Assembly: GCF_001905095.1 (NCBI RefSeq)
Contig: NZ_LWLS01000063.1
Location: forward strand, 62,001-126,000
DNA: 64,000 bases
Reading direction: 5' to 3'
Source of the DNA: Micromonospora sp. CB01531
GTDB taxonomy: Bacteria; Actinomycetota; Actinomycetes; Mycobacteriales; Micromonosporaceae
Numbering within the stretch: the stretch's first letter is position 1; the number at the start of each line of letters is the position of its first letter. The notes below the pieces were generated by a model. That model saw nothing but the letters and a program-made list of their open reading frames with translations, was not told the origin of the DNA and made no database searches. The translations under genes were made by a program, and so were the position numbers. Below, piece after piece: positions 17,389 through 24,273 of this stretch.

Positions 17389-18516
17389 ATGCGTTTCGTC
17401 GACGAGTACCGCGACGCGGACAAGGCCCAGGCGTTGGCCACCCAGATCGCCGCATTGTGCGAGCCGGGACGGCAGTACAAGTTCATGGAGGTGTGCGGCG
17501 GGCACACGCACACCATCTACAAGCACGGGATCGAGGACTACCTGCCGGAGAACGTCTCGCTCGTGCACGGACCGGGCTGCCCGGTCTGCGTCATCCCGAT
17601 GGGCCGGGTGGACGACGCCATCGCCATCGCCCACGAGCCGGGCGTCATCATGACCGCGTTCGGCGACATGATGCGGGTCCCCGGCGGGAACGGCTCGTTC
17701 CTGGACGCCAAGGCGGCTGGCGCGGACATCCGGATGGTGTACTCGCCGCTGGACGCCCTGAAGATCGCCCGGACCAACCCGGACCGCAAGGTGGTCTTCA
17801 TGGCGATCGGGTTCGAGACCACCTCCCCGTCCACGGCGATGACCGTGCTGCGGGCGGCCGCCGAGGGTGTCGACAACTTCTCGGTCTTCTGCAACCACGT
17901 CACCATCCTTCCGGCGATCAAGGCGATCCTCGACTCGCCGGACCTGCGCCTCGACGGCTTCCTCGGGCCCGGGCACGTCTCCACCGTCATCGGCTGCCGG
18001 CCGTACGAGTTCATCGCCCGCGACTACGGCAAGCCGCTGGTGTGCGCCGGGTTCGAACCACTGGATCTCCTGCAGTCGGTCTACCTGCTGCTCAAACAGC
18101 TCGCGGAGGGCCGCTGCGAGGTCGAGAACCAGTACACCCGGGTGGTGCCCTGGGACGGCAACCTGCGGGCGCTGGAGGCGATCGGCCGGGTCATGCAGCT
18201 GCGCCCGTACTTCGAGTGGCGCGGCCTCGGCTTCATCTCGCACTCGGCGCTGCGGATGCGGGACGAGTACGCGGCATACGACGCCGAGCGGATCTTCGAG
18301 GTGCCCGGGGTACGCGTCGCGGACCCGAAGGCCTGCCAGTGCGGCGAGGTGCTCAAGGGAGTGCTCAAGCCGTGGGAGTGCAAGGTGTTCGGCACCGCAT
18401 GCACGCCGGAGACACCCATCGGCACGTGCATGGTCTCCTCCGAGGGCGCGTGCGCGGCCTACTACAACTTCGGCCGCTTCGCGCGGCAGCGGCTGACGGA
18501 GGCGAGCGCGGTATGA
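17389..18516 (+). CDS. hypD: Hydrogenase Fe(CN)2CO cofactor assembly protein HypD
   Basis: 375 residues, the usual length. Visible hallmarks are FMEVCGGHTHTIYKHGI (with the active Cys), HGPGCPVCVIPMGRVD, FGDMMRVPG, AIGFETTSPSTA, FCNHVTILPA, CAGFEPLDLLQ, and a C-terminal cysteine set around KACQCGEVLKG, KPWECKVFGTACTPE and GTCMVSSEGACAAYY that binds the [4Fe-4S] cluster. The protein is the scaffold on which cyanide and CO are attached to iron. It is coupled to hypE by ATGA. Confidence 0.97.
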   Translation: MRFVDEYRDADKAQALATQIAALCEPGRQYKFMEVCGGHTHTIYKHGIEDYLPENVSLVHGPGCPVCVIPMGRVDDAIAIAHEPGVIMTAFGDMMRVPGGNGSFLDAKAAGADIRMVYSPLDALKIARTNPDRKVVFMAIGFETTSPSTAMTVLRAAAEGVDNFSVFCNHVTILPAIKAILDSPDLRLDGFLGPGHVSTVIGCRPYEFIARDYGKPLVCAGFEPLDLLQSVYLLLKQLAEGRCEVENQYTRVVPWDGNLRALEAIGRVMQLRPYFEWRGLGFISHSALRMRDEYAAYDAERIFEVPGVRVADPKACQCGEVLKGVLKPWECKVFGTACTPETPIGTCMVSSEGACAAYYNFGRFARQRLTEASAV

Positions 18517-19664
18517 CGACCGAACGCACCGCCGGCTGGGCCGAACGCGCGGTGGCCGAGGCCGAGGCGACGACCGGTCACCGGTCGGGGCGGCTGTCGC
18601 CGGAGCAGCAGGTGCTCCAGCGCATCGAGCGGGCCCGCCAACGCGCGCCGAGAATCCGGGAGAGCCGACTGACGCTCGCGCACGGCGCGGGTGGGAAGGC
18701 GACGCACAGCCTGGTCGAAGGGCTGTTCGTGGAGGCGTTCCGCAACCCGACGCTGGAGGCGCTCGACGATGCCGCCGTGCTCTCCGTGGGCACCGGCCGG
18801 CTGGCCTTCACCACCGACTCGTACGTGGTGTCGCCGCTGTTCTTCCCCGGCGGCGACATCGGCGATCTCGCCGTCAACGGCACGGTGAACGACCTCGCGG
18901 TCAGCGGCGCCCGGCCGCTGTACCTGTCGGCCGGGTTCATCCTGGAGGAGGGCTTTCCCGTCGCCGACCTGCGGCGGATCGTCGCCTCCATGGCTGCCGC
19001 GGCGGAGCGCGCCGGGGTCCAGGTGGTCACCGGCGACACGAAGGTGGTGCAGCGGGGCAAGGCCGACGGCTGTTACGTCAACACCGCCGGCGTGGGTGTG
19101 CTGGAGCGGCCGGTGACGCTCGGCACCGCGCAGGTCCGCCCCGGTGACGCGGTCGTCGTCTCCGGGCCGATCGGCGACCACGGGGTGACCATCATGCTCG
19201 CCCGCGGCGAGTTGGACATCGCCGCCGACCTGACCTCGGACACCGCGGCGCTACCCGGTCTGGTGGCCGCGCTGCTGGACGCGGCGCCCGGGGTGCGGCT
19301 GCTGCGCGACGCCACTCGGGGCGGCGTCGCGACCATCCTCAACGAGGTGGCGCAGGCGGCCCGGGTCGCCGTCGTCGTCGACGAGGCCGCGGTGCCGGTA
19401 CGTCCCGCCGTGACCGGCGCCTGCGAACTGCTCGGCATCGACCCGCTCTACGTGGCCTGCGAGGGGCGCCTGGTGGCCGTGGTGGACGGCGCGCAGGTGG
19501 AGGCCGCGGTGGCGGCGCTGCGCGGCCACCCGCTCGGCGACGGCGCGGCGGTCATCGGCCGGATCACCGCCGACCCACCCGGGATGGTGCTGCTCCACAC
19601 GGCGTTCGGCGGCACCCGGGTGGTCGACATGCTGGTCGGGGATCCGCTCCCGCGGATCTGCTGA
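18513..19664 (+). CDS. hypE: Carbamoyl dehydratase HypE
   Basis: 383 residues from ATG 18513, in the ATGA overlap with hypD. The AIR-synthase-like fold is shown by LAHGAGGKATHSL, LDDAAVLSVGTGRLAFTTDS, GDIGDLAVNGTVNDLAVSGA, DTKVVQRGKADG and DATRGGVATILNE. It ends with the invariant PRIC: the terminal Cys is carbamoylated by HypF and dehydrated to thiocyanate, the source of the cyanide ligands. An N-terminal extension of about 45 residues (MTTERTAGWAERAVAEAEAT onward) is longer than in the Escherichia coli protein. It is the last gene of the plus-strand operon. Confidence 0.96.
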   Translation: MTTERTAGWAERAVAEAEATTGHRSGRLSPEQQVLQRIERARQRAPRIRESRLTLAHGAGGKATHSLVEGLFVEAFRNPTLEALDDAAVLSVGTGRLAFTTDSYVVSPLFFPGGDIGDLAVNGTVNDLAVSGARPLYLSAGFILEEGFPVADLRRIVASMAAAAERAGVQVVTGDTKVVQRGKADGCYVNTAGVGVLERPVTLGTAQVRPGDAVVVSGPIGDHGVTIMLARGELDIAADLTSDTAALPGLVAALLDAAPGVRLLRDATRGGVATILNEVAQAARVAVVVDEAAVPVRPAVTGACELLGIDPLYVACEGRLVAVVDGAQVEAAVAALRGHPLGDGAAVIGRITADPPGMVLLHTAFGGTRVVDMLVGDPLPRIC

Positions 19665-19700
19665 CCGCGGTCGCCGGCGGCACGATCCACGCCGCGTGCG

Positions 19701-19737
19701 CCTGTGCCCGCGGCTCAGGGCCGGCCGCGGGCACAGG
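19701..19737. terminator. Bidirectional hairpin terminator between hypE and hypF
   Basis: CCTGTGCCCGCGGC at 19701-19714 pairs perfectly with GCCGCGGGCACAGG at 19724-19737, leaving a nine-base loop. It lies between the ends of the converging hydrogenase and hypF operons, 36 bases after hypE and 16 bases after the hypF stop in the reverse direction. No U-tract is obvious, which is normal in high-G+C actinomycetes. Confidence 0.75.
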
Positions 19738-19753
19738 TGGCTGCGGCGTGAGG

Positions 19754-22033
19754 TCAGGTGGCCGGCACGGCCCGGGCCGCGGCCACCGCGGCCTGTCCGA
19801 GCGAGATCCCACCGTCGTTGGGCGGCACCCGGGAGTGCACGAGCACCCGGAATCCGTCGCGCTCCAGCCCGCCCACCACGCGGTCGAGCAGCAGCACGTT
19901 CTGGAAGACCCCACCGGAGAGCGCGACCGTGGCCAGGCCGGTGCGCTCCCGGACGGCTCCGGCCGCCGCGACCACGGCGTCGGCCAGGCCGTGGTGGAAA
20001 CGGGCGGCGATCCGGCCGGGGTCCACCCCGGCGAGCAGGTCGTCGACCACGTACCGGACCAGATCGCGGCCGGCATCGAGAAGCGGCACCGGGCCGGTCG
20101 CCGCGACCGGGTAGCCGCCCCGCTCGTCGGGATCGGCCCGCTGCTCCAGGGCGATCGCCGCCTGCCCCTCGTACGTGACCCGGTCGTGCAGGCCGAGGAT
20201 CGCCGCGACGGCGTCGAACAGCCGGCCGGCGCTGGAGGTGCGCGGCGAGTTCGTCCCGGTGCGCCCCAACGTGACCACGGTGGGCCAGTGCCGCTCGTGC
20301 CGGCGCCGCACGGCCAGGTCGGGCACGGCGTCGCCGTAGATCTCGTGGAGATGGGCCGCGGCCATCCGCCATGGCTCGTGCACCGCAGCGGTGCCTCCGG
20401 GCATGGGGACCGTGGCCAGGTGGCCGACCCGGTCGAAGCCGGTCAGGTCCGCGACGAGCAGCTCCCCGCCCCAGAGGGTGCCGTCCGGGCCGTAGCCAAG
20501 ACCGTCGAAGGCAACGCCGATCACTGGTCCGGGTTCTCCGTTGTCGGCCAGGCAGGACGCGATGTGGGCGTGGTGGTGCTGGACGCCGAGCAGCTCGACG
20601 TCGTTGCGCTGCAGCGCGTACTTGGTGGACAGGTACTCGGGATGCAGGTCGTGGGCGACGACCTCCGGCCGGACGTCGAAGAGCCGGGTGAAGTGCGCGA
20701 TCCCGTCGGTGAACGCCCGCAACGTCTCGTAGTTCGCCAGGTCGCCGATGTGGTGCGACACGAACGCGCGCCGCCCCTTGGCCACGCAGAAGGTGTTCTT
20801 GAGCTCCGCGCCACAGGCCAGCACCGGCCGGTCGAACCGCCAGGGCAGGGTGATCGGCGCGGGCACGTAACCACGGGACCGCCGCACCGCCAGCTCGCGG
20901 CCCCGGAACACGCGTACCACCGAGTCGTCGGCGCGGACGTGGATCCGCCGGTCGTGGGTGAGGAAGGCGTCGACGATCGGGGCCAGCCGCCGGCGGGCGT
21001 CGTCGTCGCGGTGCGCGATCGGCTCGTCGGAGACGTTGCCGCTGGTCAGCACGATCGGCATGCCGAGCCGGCCGAGCAGCAGCTGGTGCAGCGGCGTGTA
21101 CGGCAGCATCACGCCCAGGTCGCGGTTGCCCGGCGCCACCGACGCGGCGACCGGGGCGTCGGCGCGGCGGGGCAGCAGCACCACGGGACGGCGGGCCCCG
21201 GTGAGCACCGGCACGGCCGCCGGCGCCACGTCGACCAGGGCGCGCGCCGCCCGCAGGTCGGCGGCCATCACCGCGAACGGTTTCTCCTCGCGGTGCTTGC
21301 GGGCGCGCAGCGTCGAGACGACCCGCTCGTCGTCGGCCCTTGCGGCCAGGTGGTAGCCGCCGAGGCCCTTGACGGCGACGATCCGGCCGTCCCCCAGCCA
21401 CCGGACGACGGTGTCCACGGGGTCGCCGGAGACCGGGGCGCCGTCGGCGTCGACGAGCCGGAGGGCTGGACCGCAGGCGGGGCAGCACACCGGCTCGGCG
21501 TGGAAGCGGCGGTTGCCGGGGTCCGCGTACTCGACGGCGCAGTCGGCGCAGAGCGGGAACTCGGCCATCGTGGTGGTGCGGCGGTCGTACGGGACGTCCT
21601 CGACGATGGTGAACCGCGGGCCGCAGTTGGTGCAGTTCGTGAACGGGTAGCGGTGGCGCCGGTCCGCCGGGTCGGACAGCTCGGCGAGGCAGTCCGGGCA
21701 GGTGGCGGTGTCGGGGGAGATCAGGGCTTCCCGGCCGGTGCCGGTGACACTGGTGACGATGGTGAAGCCGGGCTGGCCGGTCGGCGGGACCGGCTCGGTG
21801 GTGAGCCGTTCGACCTGGGCGAGGGTCGGCGCGCGGCGGCTGAGGTCGGCCACGAAGTCGGCCAGCCGGTCCCCGTCGCCTTCGACCTCGACGAAGACGC
21901 CGGCGGTGTCGTTGCCGACGAACCCGGCCAGGTCGTACTCGGTGGCCAGCGCGTGCACGAACGGCCGGAAGCCGACGCCCTGCACGATGCCCTCGACGCG
22001 GACGTGCACCCGCCGCACACTGGTCAGTTCCAT
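19754..22033 (-). CDS. hypF: Carbamoyltransferase HypF
   Basis: 759 residues, the normal multidomain length. Order: acylphosphatase domain (VEGIVQGVGFRPFVHALA, residues 13-30); zinc-finger region with CPDCLAEL, NCTNCGPRFTI, LCADCAVEY and VCCPACG (about 110-195); YrdC-like domain (VAVKGLGGYHLAARADD, RKHREEKPFAVM, LTSGNVSDEP); Kae1-like domain with QHHHAHIASCLADNG, AFDGLGYGPDGTLWGGE and SGGVFQNVLL. It transfers a carbamoyl group from carbamoyl phosphate to the HypE C-terminal Cys. It is the last gene of the minus-strand operon, nine bases after the SIS gene. Confidence 0.96.
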   Translation of the reverse strand: MELTSVRRVHVRVEGIVQGVGFRPFVHALATEYDLAGFVGNDTAGVFVEVEGDGDRLADFVADLSRRAPTLAQVERLTTEPVPPTGQPGFTIVTSVTGTGREALISPDTATCPDCLAELSDPADRRHRYPFTNCTNCGPRFTIVEDVPYDRRTTTMAEFPLCADCAVEYADPGNRRFHAEPVCCPACGPALRLVDADGAPVSGDPVDTVVRWLGDGRIVAVKGLGGYHLAARADDERVVSTLRARKHREEKPFAVMAADLRAARALVDVAPAAVPVLTGARRPVVLLPRRADAPVAASVAPGNRDLGVMLPYTPLHQLLLGRLGMPIVLTSGNVSDEPIAHRDDDARRRLAPIVDAFLTHDRRIHVRADDSVVRVFRGRELAVRRSRGYVPAPITLPWRFDRPVLACGAELKNTFCVAKGRRAFVSHHIGDLANYETLRAFTDGIAHFTRLFDVRPEVVAHDLHPEYLSTKYALQRNDVELLGVQHHHAHIASCLADNGEPGPVIGVAFDGLGYGPDGTLWGGELLVADLTGFDRVGHLATVPMPGGTAAVHEPWRMAAAHLHEIYGDAVPDLAVRRRHERHWPTVVTLGRTGTNSPRTSSAGRLFDAVAAILGLHDRVTYEGQAAIALEQRADPDERGGYPVAATGPVPLLDAGRDLVRYVVDDLLAGVDPGRIAARFHHGLADAVVAAAGAVRERTGLATVALSGGVFQNVLLLDRVVGGLERDGFRVLVHSRVPPNDGGISLGQAAVAAARAVPAT

Positions 22034-22042
22034 GGTTCCGGA

Positions 22043-22708
22043 TCAGCGGTCGTCGGCCAACGCCTGCTGGGTGAGTTCCCAGAGCACGTGGTAGACCGTC
22101 GTCTGCGCCTCCTGGACCCGGTGCACCGAAGGCGACGGCACCACGAACAGGTGGTCGACGAATTCGGATTCCGCCATCCGGCCGCCGTCGTACCCGGCGA
22201 TGCCGATGGTGAGCATGCCGCGCCGGGCCGCCTCCTCGAACGCCCGCAGGACGTTGGTCGACCCGCCGCTCGTGGACAGCCCCACCACGATGTCCCCGGC
22301 GCGGCCGAACGCCGCCACCTGGCGGGCGAAGACCACCTCGAACCCGACGTCGTTGGAGAGTGCGGTGATCAGTGCGACGTCGTGGGTCAGCGAGATCGCC
22401 GGCAACGGGCGGGCGGCCGTCGGCGGGTGCAGGAACAACTGCGCGAGGTCCTGCGCGTCGGTGCTGCTGCCGCCGTTGCCCAACGCGAACAGCGTGCCGC
22501 CGGCACGGAAGGCGTCGGCGCACCGGCCGGCGCAGTCGACCAGCCGCTGCCCGTGCTCGGCGACCAGGGAGTCGCGGAGGGCGACGATCTCCGCCGCCTT
22601 CTCGGCGGTGGACCTCGCCACCGCGGCCAGCACCGCGTCCACGTCGGTCGGCCGGGTGTCGAGGAACGGATAGAGCGACCCGATCGCACCCTCCACCCCC
22701 GCGCTCAT
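22043..22708 (-). CDS. SIS-domain phosphosugar isomerase-like protein (GmhA type)
   Basis: 221 residues from ATG 22708. The GmhA-like sugar-phosphate pocket is intact: ALGNGGSSTDAQDLAQLF, SLTHDVALITALSNDVGFE, FARQVAAFGRAGDIVVGLST and SGGSTNVLRAF. Family enzymes convert sedoheptulose 7-phosphate to heptose 7-phosphate, but the setting, between a HypC-like gene and hypF, points to hydrogenase maturation, not LPS. The start codon overlaps by ATGA the stop of a 27-residue minicistron, whose end supplies a GGAG site. Upstream readings of this frame merely run through the 80-base repeats. The paired SIS protein at 23101-23715 is degenerate. Confidence 0.85.
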   Translation of the reverse strand: MSAGVEGAIGSLYPFLDTRPTDVDAVLAAVARSTAEKAAEIVALRDSLVAEHGQRLVDCAGRCADAFRAGGTLFALGNGGSSTDAQDLAQLFLHPPTAARPLPAISLTHDVALITALSNDVGFEVVFARQVAAFGRAGDIVVGLSTSGGSTNVLRAFEEAARRGMLTIGIAGYDGGRMAESEFVDHLFVVPSPSVHRVQEAQTTVYHVLWELTQQALADDR

Positions 22709-22788
22709 GACGGCACTCCACTGCGCTCCATGCCGCCATGAGGCACCACCGCACTGTGCTGACGACTCGCTCGCTGACGCTCGCTCAT
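22705..22788 (-). CDS. Repeat-encoded minicistron B (27 aa)
   Basis: ATG 22788 to TGA 22705, 27 codons beginning MSERQRASRQHSAVVPHGG. Its start overlaps the stop of minicistron A and its stop overlaps the start of the SIS gene, both as ATGA. The last codons contain GGAG seven bases before the next ATG, so the repeat carries both a start and a ribosome site for the following gene. It differs from A at four residues. A translational-coupling relay is the simplest function; a stable peptide product is doubtful. Confidence 0.4.
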   Translation of the reverse strand: MSERQRASRQHSAVVPHGGMERSGVPS

Positions 22789-22864
22789 GACGGCACTCCG
22801 CTGCGCTCCGTGCCGCCATGAGGCACCACCGCACTGTGCCGATGATTCGCTCGCTGACGCTCGC
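22705..22864. repeat. Two tandem 80-bp direct repeats
   Basis: Bases 22705-22784 and 22785-22864 match at 75 of 80 positions, and all five differences are transitions. The 80-base period equals an 84-base minicistron minus a 4-base ATGA overlap, so each unit is a complete reading frame that starts and ends within the coupling signal. Each also contains imperfect internal dyads (GCGGCACGGAGCGC-like). They look like a short mobile or duplicated intergenic unit that preserves coupling of the flanking genes. Whether copies exist elsewhere in the genome cannot be seen here. Confidence 0.85.
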
Positions 22865-22868
22865 TCAT
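22785..22868 (-). CDS. Repeat-encoded minicistron A (27 aa)
   Basis: ATG 22868 to TGA 22785, 27 codons beginning MSERQRANHRHSAVVPHGG. The start overlaps the stop of the HypC-like gene by ATGA, preceded by a GGAGAGG site within that gene. The stop overlaps the start of minicistron B. With B it fills the whole space between two maturation genes with coupled reading frames. No domain is recognised. Confidence 0.4.
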   Translation of the reverse strand: MSERQRANHRHSAVVPHGGTERSGVPS

Positions 22869-23104
22869 GGGCGCCTCTCCACCACGGCGATGGCCTCCTT
22901 GGCATGTACGAGCACCACGTCGCCCGGTCCCGCCTCGACCAGGGCCACACTGACCTCCTCCGGGCCGGCGTCCGTGTCGACCACGGCCAGGCCGTCGGCC
23001 AGCAGTTCCCGTACCCGGACGGCAACGGCCACGTCGGAACAGGTGATGCACACGTCGCCGTGGCACGCCGGTACGGCTGGCGCCGGCGGTGGGTGCGCGG
23101 TCAC
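22865..23104 (-). CDS. Atypical HypC-family hydrogenase assembly chaperone
   Basis: 79 residues from GTG 23104, overlapping the upstream SIS stop by GTGA. The HypC-like core reads ACHGDVCITCSDVAVAVRV, ELLADGLAVVDTDAG and VEAGPGDVVLVHAKEAIAVV. The key Cys lies near residue 14, not at position 2, and two more cysteines follow (CHGDVCITC), unlike the canonical hypC at 17105. It lacks the long C-terminal helix. A specialised chaperone or scaffold in the same maturation pathway is likely. The N-terminal Pro/Ala stretch could also mean a later start with no good codon visible. Confidence 0.8.
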   Translation of the reverse strand: MTAHPPPAPAVPACHGDVCITCSDVAVAVRVRELLADGLAVVDTDAGPEEVSVALVEAGPGDVVLVHAKEAIAVVERRP

Positions 23105-23715
23105 CGGACCAGCTCCGGTGCCAGCAGTCCGGGCTGCTCGAAGAACACGTGCACCAGCTCCCACAGGATGTGGTAGGTCGTCACGTGCACCTCCTTCACG
23201 ATGCACGGGTCGTCGGAGCGGGCGACCACGACGTGGTCGGCGACGGCGTCCCGGGCGAGGTCGCCGCCGTCGCCGCCGACCAGCCCGACGGTGAGCAGGC
23301 CGAGGTCGCGGGCCGTCACCAGGCCGCGCCGCACGTTGGCGCAGCGACCGTCGACGGACAGGCCGAGCGCGATGTCCTGCGGGGCGGCGAGCAGGCGCAG
23401 CTGGGCCGCGAACACCTCGTCGAAGCCCTCGGCGCGGGCGATCCCGGTGAGGGTGGCGGCGTCGTTGGTCAGCGAGATCGCCGGCAGTGCCCGCTTGCCC
23501 ACGATGACCGGGTGGACGAACTCCACCACGACATGCTGGGCGTCGGTCGCCGGCCCGCCGTTGCCGAAGACGATCAGCTTCCCGCCCCGGTGGAAGCGTA
23601 GGGCCATGTCGTAGCAGGCCCGCGCGATCCGCCCCGCGTCATCGGCGAGCGCCTGCCCGGGCGCCACCCGGCGGGCGAACGCGCGGTCAACTGCCGGTAT
23701 CACGGGCGACTCCAT
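23101..23715 (-). CDS. Degenerate SIS-domain protein, partner of the 22043 gene
   Basis: 204 residues. The GmhA-like fold is clear (FGNGGPATDAQHVVVEFVHP, SLTNDAATLTGIARAEGFDE, VFAAQLRLLAAPQDIALGLS), but phosphate-binding positions are changed: GNGGS is GNGGP, and the STSGGS loop of its partner is SVDGRCANV. Such losses usually mean a non-catalytic or altered subunit. It may form a hetero-oligomer with the intact SIS protein. It is preceded by GGAGGAG ten bases after padR and overlaps the HypC-like gene by GTGA. Confidence 0.82.
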   Translation of the reverse strand: MESPVIPAVDRAFARRVAPGQALADDAGRIARACYDMALRFHRGGKLIVFGNGGPATDAQHVVVEFVHPVIVGKRALPAISLTNDAATLTGIARAEGFDEVFAAQLRLLAAPQDIALGLSVDGRCANVRRGLVTARDLGLLTVGLVGGDGGDLARDAVADHVVVARSDDPCIVKEVHVTTYHILWELVHVFFEQPGLLAPELVR

Positions 23716-23725
23716 GCTCCTCCGT

Positions 23726-24103
23726 TCAGTGGCGGGCGGCGGCGTACCGCTCAGGGTGGCCGGCCCGCGTCCCCTCGAAGGCACCCGCCGCGCGTCGCAG
23801 GCAGGCACCGATGACCTGGTCGAGCTGCGCCAGTCGGACCGTCCAAGACCGGAGATCGTGGCGGCCCTTCGCGGTGAGTTCGTAGCACCGGCGCGCCGGT
23901 CCGGCCCCGGTCGTCTCCCACACGGAGATCACCGACCGGTCGCGCTCCAGGCCGCGCAGCACCCGGTAGACGTGGCCGGGTTCCACATCGGGCATCCCCA
24001 TGGCACGGAGCCGGTCGATCAGGTCGTACCCGTGACCGGGCCGTTCGAGGATCAGGAGCAGGAGGAACGGATGCAGCAGACCGCGCAGCTCACGTCCGTG
24101 CAT
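23726..24103 (-). CDS. PadR-family transcriptional regulator
   Basis: 125 residues from ATG 24103. The winged-helix region reads LLHPFLLLLILERPGHGYDL and IDRLRAMGMPDVEPGHVYRV, then LRGLERDRSVISVWETTGAG and RCYELTAKGRHDLRSW, the PadR N-terminal DNA-binding pattern with a short C-terminal dimerisation helix. It is the first gene of the operon padR-SIS-hypC-like-minicistrons-SIS-hypF, so it probably controls hydrogenase maturation and itself. Upstream starts in the same frame run into the ldt terminator and were rejected. Its effector is unknown. Confidence 0.88.
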   Translation of the reverse strand: MHGRELRGLLHPFLLLLILERPGHGYDLIDRLRAMGMPDVEPGHVYRVLRGLERDRSVISVWETTGAGPARRCYELTAKGRHDLRSWTVRLAQLDQVIGACLRRAAGAFEGTRAGHPERYAAARH

Positions 24104-24202
24104 GCCAAACCCTCCCCGACGCAGGGCATCCCTTCTGTGGCAGCTAAACACACTTACTGCAGAAATACGGAGGATTGCCCGGTTCTCGGCGACCCACAGC
24201 AA

Positions 24203-24247
24203 GCGCCGCGACCCGCGGCCGGATGCTCCGGCCGCGGGTCGCGGTGC
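24203..24247. terminator. Strong hairpin terminator after the L,D-transpeptidase gene
   Basis: CCGCGACCCGCGGCCGG (24206-24222) pairs without mismatch with 24228-24244 around a five-base ATGCT loop, and two or three further pairs extend the stem. It lies 27 bases after the ldt stop in the reverse direction and about 100 bases before padR, so it separates those two minus-strand units. It is the most stable simple hairpin seen in the window. Confidence 0.8.
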
Positions 24248-24273
24248 CATCGTGCGAAAGGTGTACGCCCCGA

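Noticed and set aside
19748..22741. A 997-codon plus-strand frame opposite hypF
   Set aside because: No domain, repetitive Gly/Arg/Val-rich content, and hypF on the reverse strand is complete.
22043..22834. A longer SIS protein starting at 22834 that reads through the 80-bp repeats
   Set aside because: The added 42 residues are the repeats in another frame; ATG 22708 has a ribosome site and matches the family start.
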